Source of the DNA: Actinomycetes bacterium
Lineage (GTDB): Bacteria; Actinomycetota; Acidimicrobiia; Acidimicrobiales; RAAP-2
Assembly: GCA_021841725.1 (NCBI GenBank)
Contig: JAKCEC010000066.1
Coordinates: forward strand, 1-7,037
Length of the DNA: 7,037 bases
Direction: 5' to 3'
The position numbers and the translations under genes are program-made. The notes under the pieces were generated by a model, which worked only from the letters and a program-made list of their open reading frames with translations, had not been told where the DNA came from and ran no database searches. This document shows, piece by piece, positions 1-6,232 of the stretch (its first letter is position 1; the number at the start of each line of letters is the position of its first letter).

Positions 1-906
1 AGTTGGGTCATGGGTCGCACCATGCCCGACGACGTGCCGATCGAGGCGAAGATGGTCTCCAAGGCCATCGAGCGCGCGCAGAACACCGTCGAGGGGCGCA
101 ACGCCGAGATCCGCAAGGACGTGCTCAAGTACGACGAGGTGATGAACGAGCAGCGCAAGGTCATCTACGGACGACGCCAGATGGTGATCGACGGCGAGGA
201 CATGCACGACATGACCATCGACCTCATCGAAGAGGTCCTCACCGCGGTGGTACTGCACCAGCTCGACAGCGAGTTTTACGAGGAGTGGGACCTGCGGGCC
301 CTGATCAACGAACTGATGAGTTTCTACCCGGTCACCCTCTCGGAGGAGACGCTCGGCGTCTACGGGGAGCGCGACGACATCGTCGCGCTCGTCATCGAAG
401 ACGCCCTCAAGCTCTACGAGGCCAAGTGCGCCGCTTTCCCGGAGGGCCTCGAGACCGCGAAGGAGATCGAGCGTGACGTGATGCTCCAGGTGGTGGACCA
501 GCGTTGGCGCGAGCACCTCTCGGACATGGACTACCTGCGCGACGGCATCTACCTGCGCCAGGTGGCCCAGCAGGACCCCCTGACCGCCTGGCAGAAGGAG
601 GGCTACGAGCTCTTCGAGCAACTCCTGGTGTCCATCAACCGCGACTACGTGCGTTACATCACCCACGTCGAGGCGCAGGTCGTCGAAGAGGAGGCCGCGC
701 TGGCCGAGGCGGCGGATTCGGGTCTCGAGAACGCGGTGACCAACGTCGACGTGGTGGCCGAGGGTGAGATCGGACTACCGGTGCACGGCGGCGCGGCGCC
801 CCCCGGGACCAAGCCCGCACCGCGCGAAGGTGACAAGATCGGTCGCAACGAGCCGTGCTGGTGCGGGTCGGGGCGAAAGTTCAAGCAGTGCCATGGCCGA
901 CCTTAA
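1..906 (+). CDS. secA: Protein translocase subunit SecA, C-terminal part (5' end outside window)
   Basis: SecA is the cytoplasmic ATPase motor that pushes unfolded preproteins through the SecYEG channel. Only the last 301 residues are present; the frame is already open at base 1, so the Met codons near the edge are internal. Visible family landmarks are the RKDVLKYDEVMN stretch (fragment residues 38-49) after the AQNTVEGRN segment, and the helical scaffold/wing segment around DQRWREHL...LRQVAQQDPL (about 166-194). A low-conservation acidic linker follows. The end is a SEC-C zinc motif, C-x-C-x8-C-H, with ligands C286, C288, C297 and H298 of the fragment. SEC-C tails bind zinc and are known to contact SecB or ribosomes in other bacteria. 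The nucleotide-binding domains lie upstream of the window. The stop is TAA, and the last 14 bases overlap the start of prfB, suggesting a shared transcript and translational coupling. Identification is secure. Confidence 0.96.
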   Translation, partial: SWVMGRTMPDDVPIEAKMVSKAIERAQNTVEGRNAEIRKDVLKYDEVMNEQRKVIYGRRQMVIDGEDMHDMTIDLIEEVLTAVVLHQLDSEFYEEWDLRALINELMSFYPVTLSEETLGVYGERDDIVALVIEDALKLYEAKCAAFPEGLETAKEIERDVMLQVVDQRWREHLSDMDYLRDGIYLRQVAQQDPLTAWQKEGYELFEQLLVSINRDYVRYITHVEAQVVEEEAALAEAADSGLENAVTNVDVVAEGEIGLPVHGGAAPPGTKPAPREGDKIGRNEPCWCGSGRKFKQCHGRP

Positions 907-2035
907 GGCCGAGAACGCGCTGCGCGACGCCCTCTCGACACTCGAAGAACTCGAGGGTCGCTGGGCGGCGGCGCGCGACTACCTCAAGATCGACGAGCGT
1001 CGACAACGCCACGGCGCGCTGAGCGTCGCGGCGGCCGACCCGGACCTGTGGTCGAACCAGGATCACGCCCGCGAGGTCACGACCGAACTCGGGCGCCTCA
1101 GCACCGACCTCGAGGGATTCGACGCCCTGCGCGCCCACCTCGACGACGCCGCGGTGCTCGCGGAGTTCTCGCGGGAGGCACTGGCGAGCGGGGAGGCCGA
1201 CTGGTCACTCCTGAGCGAACTCTCCGCGACGGTGGCCCACATCAGCGCCGCGATCACCGCGCTCGAGACCCAGAGTCTCTTCAGCGGGCCCTACGACGAG
1301 AACGACGCCATCGTGGAACTGCACGCGGGCGCGGGCGGGACTGACGCGCAGGACTGGACCGAGATGCTCATGCGCATGTACCTGCGCTGGGCGGAGCGCC
1401 GGGGCTTCAGCGTCGAGGTCGACGAAGCCACGGAGGGTCAAGAAGCCGGGCTCTTGTCGGCGACCTTCATCGTCAAGGGGCGTTTCGCCTACGGCTGGTT
1501 GGGGGCCGAACGCGGCGTGCACCGTCTGGTGCGCATCAGCCCCTTCGACTCCCAGGCGCGCCGCCAGACGAGTTTCGCGAGTCTCGAGGTCACGCCGCTG
1601 CTCGAGGACGACGGCGAGGTCGAGATCGACGAGAAGGATCTGCGCATCGACACCTACCGCGCCTCGGGCGCCGGTGGGCAGCACATCAACAAGACCGACT
1701 CCGCGGTGCGCATCACGCACCTGCCGACCAATGTTGTCGTCAGTTGCCAAAACGAGCGTTCCCAGCACCAGAACCGCGACCGCGCGATGCAGATCCTGGT
1801 GGCCAAACTCGCCGAGCGCGCGCGCGCCGAGCGCCAGGCCGAACTCGACGCCCTCAGCGGCAACCGCGGGGACAACGCCTGGGGCTCGCAGATCCGCTCC
1901 TACGTCCAGGCCCCGTACCAACTGGTGAAGGACCACCGCACCGACTTCGAGACCGGCAACGTCGACGCCGTCCTCGACGGTGACCTGGACGGGTTCATGG
2001 AAGCCGAGCTGCGCCGTCAACGCGCGCGGGTCTAA
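893..2035 (+). CDS. prfB: Peptide chain release factor 2 (RF2), single-frame gene
   Basis: RF2 recognises UGA and UAA in the ribosomal A site and triggers release of the finished peptide. The 380-residue product has the RF2 decoding tripeptide SPF at residues 216-218 (context RISPFDSQARRQTSF) and the catalytic GGQ at 261-263 (context SGAGGQHINKTDSAV). These positions fit the usual RF2 length. The start is ATG 893 (MADLKAENALRD). The frame is open further upstream, but that extension lies within secA and does not resemble RF2. No strong Shine-Dalgarno precedes the ATG, so coupling to secA translation is likely. In many bacteria an in-frame UGA near codon 26 forces an autoregulatory +1 frameshift. 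Here the corresponding place (Y30-L31, then K32) reads straight through. The gene ends in TAA. The secA-prfB order is also known from Bacillus. Confidence 0.96.
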   Translation: MADLKAENALRDALSTLEELEGRWAAARDYLKIDERRQRHGALSVAAADPDLWSNQDHAREVTTELGRLSTDLEGFDALRAHLDDAAVLAEFSREALASGEADWSLLSELSATVAHISAAITALETQSLFSGPYDENDAIVELHAGAGGTDAQDWTEMLMRMYLRWAERRGFSVEVDEATEGQEAGLLSATFIVKGRFAYGWLGAERGVHRLVRISPFDSQARRQTSFASLEVTPLLEDDGEVEIDEKDLRIDTYRASGAGGQHINKTDSAVRITHLPTNVVVSCQNERSQHQNRDRAMQILVAKLAERARAERQAELDALSGNRGDNAWGSQIRSYVQAPYQLVKDHRTDFETGNVDAVLDGDLDGFMEAELRRQRARV

Positions 2036-2095
2036 GAAGTTGGCGCAGCCAGTGATTGCGGGGCTCCCTGGCGCCGTCGCGCGCGAACCCCAAAC

Positions 2096-2101
2096 TAGAA
2101 T
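2096..2101 (+). promoter_or_regulatory. Candidate -10 element for the ftsEX operon
   Basis: TAGAAT matches the TANNNT/TATAAT-type -10 box and stands in a locally AT-richer patch of the otherwise GC-rich 123-base prfB-ftsE gap. Transcription would begin near 2108 and give a leader of about 50 bases before ftsE. I see no convincing -35 hexamer at 16-18 bases spacing, which is common in actinobacterial promoters. Inferred from sequence pattern only. Confidence 0.4.
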
Positions 2102-2113
2102 GTGTCAATAACT

Positions 2114-2134
2114 GCGCCACGGTACCGGTGGCGC
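2114..2134 (+). promoter_or_regulatory. Inverted repeat / hairpin in the ftsE leader
   Basis: A perfect 7-base inverted repeat (GCGCCAC / GTGGCGC) encloses a 7-base loop GGTACCG. In RNA a flanking U-G pair could extend the stem. It lies just downstream of the predicted transcription start and ends 11 bases before the Shine-Dalgarno. No T-run follows, so it is not a standard intrinsic terminator. It could be an operator, an mRNA-stabilising stem or an attenuator; function is unproven. Confidence 0.4.
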
Positions 2135-2145
2135 GTCATCGATTG

Positions 2146-2152
2146 AGGAGGT
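2146..2152 (+). promoter_or_regulatory. Strong Shine-Dalgarno that decides the ftsE start
   Basis: AGGAGGT is the only near-consensus ribosome binding site I see before a gene in this window. It leaves a 7-base spacer (after AGGAGG) to GTG 2159 but only 1 base to the upstream in-frame GTG at 2153, so it supports 2159 as the true start of ftsE. Confidence 0.8.
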
Positions 2153-2158
2153 GTGACC

Positions 2159-2857
2159 GTGATTCGATTCGAGAACGTCTCCAAGACGTACAAGAACGGA
2201 ACCCCCGCCCTCACCAACATTTCGCTGGACATCGAAAAGGGCGAGTTCGTCTTCTTGGTGGGAGCGTCGGGTTCGGGAAAGACGACTTTCCTGCGACTGT
2301 TGTTGCGTGAAGAGCTACCCGACCAGGGGAGGATTCTGGAGGCGGGCCGCGACATCGGCAGTCTGTCCAAGTGGCGCGTCCCGTACCTGCGCCGCAACAT
2401 CGGCTGCGTCTTTCAGGATTTTCGCCTGCTGCCCAACAAGACGGTTTTCGAGAACGTGGCGTTCGCCCTCGAGGTCATCGGGCGACCGCGCACCACCGTG
2501 GAGAATCAGGTGCCCCAGATCTTGGATCTGGTGGGTTTGGGCGCGAAGGCCGACAACCTGCCGAGCGAACTCTCCGGCGGTGAGCAACAGCGTGTCGCCG
2601 TGGCGCGCGCCTTCGTGAACCGACCCCTCATCTTGTTGGCCGACGAACCGACCGGCAACCTCGACCCGACGAACTCCGAGTCGATCATGGCCCTGCTCGA
2701 GCGGATCAACCGCACCGGCACGACCGTGGTGATGGCGACGCACGACAAGGCGTTGGTGGACCGTATGCGCCGACGCGTCATCGAGCTGGACCGGGGCGAA
2801 CTAATCCGTGACCAGGTTCGCGGGGTCTACGGCGTGGAAGAAGGGCTGGCCATCTGA
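2159..2857 (+). CDS. ftsE: Cell division ATP-binding protein FtsE
   Basis: FtsE is the cytoplasmic ATPase of the FtsEX complex. It resembles an ABC transporter, but in well-studied bacteria it drives conformational signalling to peptidoglycan hydrolases at the septum rather than transport. The 232-residue protein contains Walker A GASGSGKT (35-42), a Q-loop in [10 protein letters not shown] (Q86), the signature LSGGEQQ (138-144), Walker [14 protein letters not shown] with D162/E163, and the H-loop histidine H195 in [23 protein letters not shown] and the closing RGVYG segment are characteristic of actinobacterial FtsE as I remember the family. GTG 2159 is preferred over GTG 2153 because of the Shine-Dalgarno spacing and because [11 protein letters not shown] matches usual FtsE N-termini. 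Its TGA stop overlaps the ftsX ATG by one base, so the two are translationally coupled. Confidence 0.97.
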   Translation: MIRFENVSKTYKNGTPALTNISLDIEKGEFVFLVGASGSGKTTFLRLLLREELPDQGRILEAGRDIGSLSKWRVPYLRRNIGCVFQDFRLLPNKTVFENVAFALEVIGRPRTTVENQVPQILDLVGLGAKADNLPSELSGGEQQRVAVARAFVNRPLILLADEPTGNLDPTNSESIMALLERINRTGTTVVMATHDKALVDRMRRRVIELDRGELIRDQVRGVYGVEEGLAI

Positions 2858-3711
2858 TGCGCGTCTACCTCCGTTACGCTTTTAAGGAAACCTTCTCCAA
2901 CCTCTGGCGAAACCGCATGATGACCATCGCCGCCGTGCTGACGGTGGCCGTGTCACTGTCGTTGGTCGGTGGGGCCCTCCTGCTCAAGCAGAGCGCCGCC
3001 CAGGCCTCGGCGAGCTGGCAGCGCGGCACGCAGGTGCGGATCTGGTTGAGTTCGACGGCGACCGCGGGCGAGATCAACTCGGTGAAGACCCAGTTGGCTC
3101 AGATGCCCATCGTCAAGAGTTGCTACTACACCACGCAGCTCCAGGATTACAACGAGGCGCGCAGCACCGTACCCATCGACGAATTCCAGGCCCTCAAGGT
3201 CGCCGACATGCCGACGTCGTTTCGGTGTACGCCCACGGTGCCCACCGACGCGTTGACGGTCATCTCGACCTTCCTGCACCAGCCGGGCGTCCTGACCGTG
3301 ACCGCGCCGGTGCAGCAGATCCGTGAGATGAGCCACACGATCCGAATCCTTCAGGTGGTCTTCTTGGCGTTGGCGGGCGTCTTGTTGCTCTCGGCGTCGG
3401 TGCTCATCCTTAACACCATCCGAATGGCCATCTTTACCCGTCGCCGGGAGGTGTCGGTCATGAAGTTGGTCGGGGCGACCAACTGGTTCATTCGGGTGCC
3501 CTACATCACCGAGGGATTCATCCAGGGCCTCCTGGGCTCGGGGGTGGCGATGCTCGCCGTTTGGGCCTTCCACGTCTGGTACCCCCTGCACAACGAGTTC
3601 GCCCTCGACGCCGCCAAGGTCTGGGGCACCAATATCGTGGTGCTGGTGGTCGGTGCGTTCATCGGCTCGGTGGGTTCGGCCGTGGCGATTCGGCGATTTC
3701 TCGACGTCTAG
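2857..3711 (+). CDS. ftsX: Cell division membrane protein FtsX
   Basis: FtsX is the integral membrane partner of FtsE. In mycobacteria and pneumococcus its extracellular domain activates cell-wall hydrolases. The 284-residue protein has the family's four-helix plan: a basic cytoplasmic N-terminus (LRYAFKETFSNLWRNR), TM1 about 22-44, a large extracellular domain about 45-160, TM2 about 163-186, TM3 about 222-241 and TM4 about 258-278. The cytoplasmic loop between TM2 and TM3 carries the conserved REVSVMKLVGATNWFIR segment (197-213) thought to contact FtsE. Two cysteines, C89 and C124, are the only ones in the protein and both lie in the extracellular domain, so a disulfide is possible. The start is fixed by the ATGA-type overlap with ftsE. 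The TAG stop shares CTAG with the convergent msrB, leaving no intergenic space for a terminator. Confidence 0.95.
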   Translation: MRVYLRYAFKETFSNLWRNRMMTIAAVLTVAVSLSLVGGALLLKQSAAQASASWQRGTQVRIWLSSTATAGEINSVKTQLAQMPIVKSCYYTTQLQDYNEARSTVPIDEFQALKVADMPTSFRCTPTVPTDALTVISTFLHQPGVLTVTAPVQQIREMSHTIRILQVVFLALAGVLLLSASVLILNTIRMAIFTRRREVSVMKLVGATNWFIRVPYITEGFIQGLLGSGVAMLAVWAFHVWYPLHNEFALDAAKVWGTNIVVLVVGAFIGSVGSAVAIRRFLDV

Positions 3712-4106
3712 TCGGGCGCTTTCTCGAAGTCGATGGCCAGGGAGTTGACGCAGTAACGCAGTCCGGTGGGCGTGGGTCCGTCGGGGAAGACGTGACCGAG
3801 GTGCCCGCCGCAGCGCGAACACAGGATCTCGACACGACGCTGCAAGAGCGAGTGGTCCTCGCGCTCGACGACGCTGCCGGGCGCACACGCGTCGAAACTC
3901 GGCCACCCGCAACCCGAATCGAATTTCTGCTCGCTGCGAAAGAGCACTTGGCCGCACCCGCCGCACGAGAAGAGACCCTCGTCGTCGACGTGCAACAGCG
4001 CACCCGTGAAGGGGCGTTCGGTCGCGGCGCGACGCAGGACGTCGAAGCGCTCGGGGGGGAGAGCGGCCCGCCACTCCTCGTCGGTCTTGGTCACGTCGAA
4101 GTCCAT
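3708..4106 (-). CDS. msrB: Peptide-methionine (R)-S-oxide reductase MsrB
   Basis: MsrB reduces the R epimer of methionine sulfoxide in oxidised proteins, using thioredoxin as electron donor. The 132-residue product is a complete single-domain MsrB. Two CxxC pairs (C48/C51 in SCGGCG and C96/C99 in CSRCG) form the structural zinc site. KFDSGCGWPSF (61-71) holds the usual resolving cysteine C66. GGHLGHVFPDGP and GLRYCVNS contain the substrate-pocket histidines and the catalytic C119. The chosen ATG at 4106 gives MDFDVTKTDEEWRAALPPE, a normal MsrB N-terminus; no Shine-Dalgarno is evident. A TACGAT box lies 6 bases upstream, suggesting a leaderless transcript, although read-through from dxs 62 bases upstream is also possible. 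The TAG stop is interlocked with that of ftsX. Identification is secure. Confidence 0.96.
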   Translation of the reverse strand: MDFDVTKTDEEWRAALPPERFDVLRRAATERPFTGALLHVDDEGLFSCGGCGQVLFRSEQKFDSGCGWPSFDACAPGSVVEREDHSLLQRRVEILCSRCGGHLGHVFPDGPTPTGLRYCVNSLAIDFEKAPD

Positions 4107-4112
4107 GGTGTC

Positions 4113-4118
4113 ATCGTA
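4113..4118 (-). promoter_or_regulatory. Candidate -10 element of msrB (possible leaderless start)
   Basis: On the minus strand TACGAT (TANNNT) is followed by 6 bases and then the msrB ATG, so transcription could start at or next to the A of the start codon. Upstream, a CACGG-TG-CCGTG inverted repeat (4128-4139 on the plus strand) occupies the spacer area. There is no clear -35. Weak on its own; it gains some weight from similar spacing at dxs and the NfeD-like gene. Confidence 0.35.
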
Positions 4119-4168
4119 GGAGTCGACCACGGTGCCGTGACCACGTCGGCGCGGCTGTTGCGGCGTCC

Positions 4169-6091
4169 CTAAAAATACCGTGGCCGCGGTGCCTCGGGGG
4201 GCGTGCGCGGAAATTCGGCCTCGTCGTGCAGCAGGCGCTCGACCGCCCCGGCGATGCCCGCGGGGTCGAGACCGATCTCCTCGAGCAGGGCGTCGGCCTG
4301 GTGGTGCTCGAGGTACGCGCGCGGCACCCCCAGGATGCGCGTGGTGGGGAAGGGGCGTCCGAGTTCCTGGGCCCGGCTTCGCACGGCCGATACCATCAAG
4401 GTGCCCGCACCGCCGTGGCGCGTGCCGTCCTCGATGGTGATCACCCGGTCGTGGCGCACCGCGTCGTCGATCATCTCGGGGTCGGGCGGTAGCACCCGCA
4501 CGTCGTAGAGCGTGATCCGCGGCGCGTCGGCCAGGAGGGCGAGGGCCTCGAAGGCGCTCGCCGCCATCTTGCCCAGGGCCAGCACGCACAGTGACCCGTC
4601 GCCTCGCTGTACCCGGCGCGCGCGCAGTCCCTCGCCGTGGTGGCCGTCGAAGGGACGCGGTGGGGTCTTGGGGAAGCGCAGGGCACTGGGCCCGTTCAGG
4701 GCGAGGGCGCTCGAGAGCATCACGGGGATCTCGGCGGCGCTCGAGGGCGCGAAGACCGTCATGTTCGGGATGGCCAGGCAGAGCGCGATGTCGAGGATCC
4801 CGTGGTGCGAGGGCCCGTCGTCGCCGGTGATTCCGGCGCGGTCGAAGACGAAGACGACCGGCAGGTCCAGGAGACCCACGTCGAGGTTGGCCTGGTCGAA
4901 GGCGCGGGCGAAGAACGTGGAGTAGAAGGCCACGACCGGCTTCAGCCCGCCCATCGCCATGCCGGCGGCGGCCGTGACGGCGTGCTGTTCGGCGATGCCC
5001 ACGTCGAAGAACCGGCGCGGGTAGGCCTCCTGGAAGGGCAGGAGGCCCGTCGGTCCGGCCATCGCCGCGGTGATGGCCACCAGTCGATCGTCGCGGCGCG
5101 CCTCCGTCATGAGGGCCTCGGAAAAGAGCTGGGTGAAGGAGAGGGGGATCACGTCCTCGTCGTTGAGGCGCGGGGGCAGTTTGTAGTCGTGCATCCGCAA
5201 CATGTCCGAGGTCGCGGGTTCGTAGCCGCGACCCTTCTCGGTCAACGCGTGAACCACGATGGGCCCGTCCCACTGGGCGGCTGAGCGCAGCGTGGCCTCG
5301 AGGACTTCGATGTTGTGTCCGTCGATGGGTCCGACGTAGCGCACGCCGAGGTTCTCAAAGAACGTGTGCGGCGTCACCATCTCGCGCACCACCGAGGTGA
5401 ACCCGTCGATCCCGAGGTAGGCCGCCTTGCCGAGGCGCGGCAGGCGCGGCACCATGCGGCGGATGCGCTGGCGCCACGTCAGGTAGGTCTTGTTGAGGCG
5501 CAGCGTCGTCAGGGACGTGGAGAGCCGAGAGATGGTGGGCGCGTAACTGCGCCCGTTATCGTTGAGCACGATGACCACGCGCTGTCCGCTGACGCCCAGG
5601 TTGTTGAGGGCCTCGTAGGCCATCCCCCCGGTCAGTGAGCCGTCACCGACGATGGCCACGACGTGGCGACTGCCCCCGTGTCCGATCAGCTCGTGTCGGG
5701 CCTCGAGGGCCACCGACATCCCGTGGGCGTAGGAGAGCGCGGTCGAGGCGTGCGACGATTCGATCCAGTCGTGCTGGCTCTCGGTGCGGTTGGGGTAACC
5801 CGACAGGCCCCCGCGTTTGCGCAGGGCCTTGAAACCGTACCGTCGTCCCGTGAGGAGCTTGTGGACGTAGGACTGGTGTCCGGTGTCGAAGAGCAAGACA
5901 TCGTGGGGCGAGGTGAACACCCGGTGCAGGGCGAGGGTCAGTTCGACGACGCCCAGGTTCGAACCCAGGTGCCCGCCGGTGTTCTTGACCGACGTGATGA
6001 TGAAGTCACGGATCTCGGCGCTGAGCTCGTCGAGCTCCTCAAAGGAGAGCGCCTGCAGGTCGGCGGGAGACTCAATCGACGGCAAAATCAC
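4169..6091 (-). CDS. dxs: 1-deoxy-D-xylulose-5-phosphate synthase
   Basis: Dxs is a thiamine-diphosphate enzyme that condenses pyruvate with glyceraldehyde 3-phosphate, the entry and usual rate-setting step of the MEP isoprenoid pathway. From GTG 6091 the product is 640 residues, the normal family length. Landmarks are H41 in GGHLGSNLG, H72 in DTGHQSYVHK, the ThDP/Mg motif GDGSLTGGMAYEALNN (149-164) and the continuing NDNGRSYAPTI typical of actinobacterial Dxs. Further along are the catalytic E368 in GIAEQHAV and DRAGITGDDGPSHHG (417-431), with the C-terminal transketolase-like domain after about 500. The frame stays open to 6289, but residues upstream of 6091 are basic low-complexity sequence unlike Dxs and would run into the NfeD gene. 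TTG 6085 is an alternative start. A TAGGCT box 7 bases before the GTG supports a leaderless start. The protein ends in an unremarkable proline-rich tail; msrB follows after 62 bases. Confidence 0.96.
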   Translation of the reverse strand: MILPSIESPADLQALSFEELDELSAEIRDFIITSVKNTGGHLGSNLGVVELTLALHRVFTSPHDVLLFDTGHQSYVHKLLTGRRYGFKALRKRGGLSGYPNRTESQHDWIESSHASTALSYAHGMSVALEARHELIGHGGSRHVVAIVGDGSLTGGMAYEALNNLGVSGQRVVIVLNDNGRSYAPTISRLSTSLTTLRLNKTYLTWRQRIRRMVPRLPRLGKAAYLGIDGFTSVVREMVTPHTFFENLGVRYVGPIDGHNIEVLEATLRSAAQWDGPIVVHALTEKGRGYEPATSDMLRMHDYKLPPRLNDEDVIPLSFTQLFSEALMTEARRDDRLVAITAAMAGPTGLLPFQEAYPRRFFDVGIAEQHAVTAAAGMAMGGLKPVVAFYSTFFARAFDQANLDVGLLDLPVVFVFDRAGITGDDGPSHHGILDIALCLAIPNMTVFAPSSAAEIPVMLSSALALNGPSALRFPKTPPRPFDGHHGEGLRARRVQRGDGSLCVLALGKMAASAFEALALLADAPRITLYDVRVLPPDPEMIDDAVRHDRVITIEDGTRHGGAGTLMVSAVRSRAQELGRPFPTTRILGVPRAYLEHHQADALLEEIGLDPAGIAGAVERLLHDEAEFPRTPPEAPRPRYF

Positions 6092-6098
6092 ATTGGAC

Positions 6099-6104
6099 AG
6101 CCTA
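6099..6104 (-). promoter_or_regulatory. Candidate -10 element of dxs (possible leaderless start)
   Basis: On the minus strand TAGGCT (TANNNT) is followed by exactly 7 bases and then the GTG start of dxs. No good Shine-Dalgarno precedes the GTG; only an AGG within the box itself is present. This fits a leaderless mRNA starting at the initiation codon. The -35 region is not recognisable. Confidence 0.4.
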
Positions 6105-6148
6105 GTTCTGTCGCCCCTCGCCCCCGCCGCGAGAGACCAGGACCTTTG

Positions 6149-6178
6149 GCGTCGCGCACGTCGTGACGCGCGCGACGC
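6149..6178. promoter_or_regulatory. Near-perfect 30-base palindrome in the dxs / NfeD divergent region
   Basis: Thirteen of fifteen symmetric base pairs match. The outer arms are GCGTCGCGC (6149-6157) and GCGCGACGC (6170-6178), followed by one mismatch (A6158/C6169), inner arms CGTC and GACG, and a central GT. The centre is about 72 bases from the dxs start and about 70 from the NfeD-like start, so it would sit near -55 to -87 of both predicted transcription starts. It could be a shared operator or activator site, or a hairpin in long transcripts. Its GC-only outer arms in a GC-rich genome mean chance cannot be dismissed. Confidence 0.4.
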
Positions 6179-6219
6179 GAGGGCGGCGGCGGGCCCGCGG
6201 TTGCCGGGTGCGTTCCTCT

Positions 6220-6225
6220 TATACT
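6220..6225 (+). promoter_or_regulatory. -10 element of the NfeD-like gene (probable leaderless start)
   Basis: TATACT is the best -10 box in the window, five of six to TATAAT. Exactly 7 bases separate it from the ATG at 6233, so the first transcribed base would be the A of the start codon. No ribosome binding site is present, as expected for a leaderless mRNA. TTGCCG at 6201-6206 resembles a -35 but is only 13 bases away, too close for a standard promoter. Confidence 0.6.
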
Positions 6226-6232
6226 TCGCCCT

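Noticed and set aside
764..892. N-terminal extension of prfB inside secA
   Set aside because: The sequence (Ser/Arg/Pro-rich) does not resemble RF2 and is the shifted frame of the secA tail. ATG 893 gives a standard RF2 N-terminus.
1205..2020. Long minus-strand open frame (271 codons) antisense to prfB
   Set aside because: It mirrors the GC-rich codon bias of RF2 and has no recognisable domain. The + strand frame carries clear SPF and GGQ motifs.
2042..2075. Possible rho-independent terminator after prfB
   Set aside because: GGCGC/GCGCC arms can pair only with a bulged, weak stem and no T-run follows; not enough to call a terminator.
3697..3727. Direct repeat TTTCTCGA (3697-3704 and 3720-3727) flanking the ftsX/msrB stops
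   Set aside because: Both copies are within coding sequence and explained by ftsX FLD and msrB FEK codons; only two copies, likely chance.
2953..4074. Long minus-strand open frame antisense to ftsX and across msrB
   Set aside because: Arg/His-rich composition typical of out-of-frame high-GC reading; it overlaps two confident genes and shows no family motif.
3561..4172. + strand open frame of 203 codons over the ftsX end and msrB
   Set aside because: Shadow of msrB on the opposite strand; no domain, and msrB has all catalytic and zinc residues.
4637..5284. + strand open frame of 215 codons inside dxs
   Set aside because: Gly/Val/Glu-rich antisense reading of dxs without any recognised motif.
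6201..6206. TTGCCG as a -35 box for the NfeD-like gene
   Set aside because: Spacing to TATACT is only 13 bases, well short of the usual 16-18.
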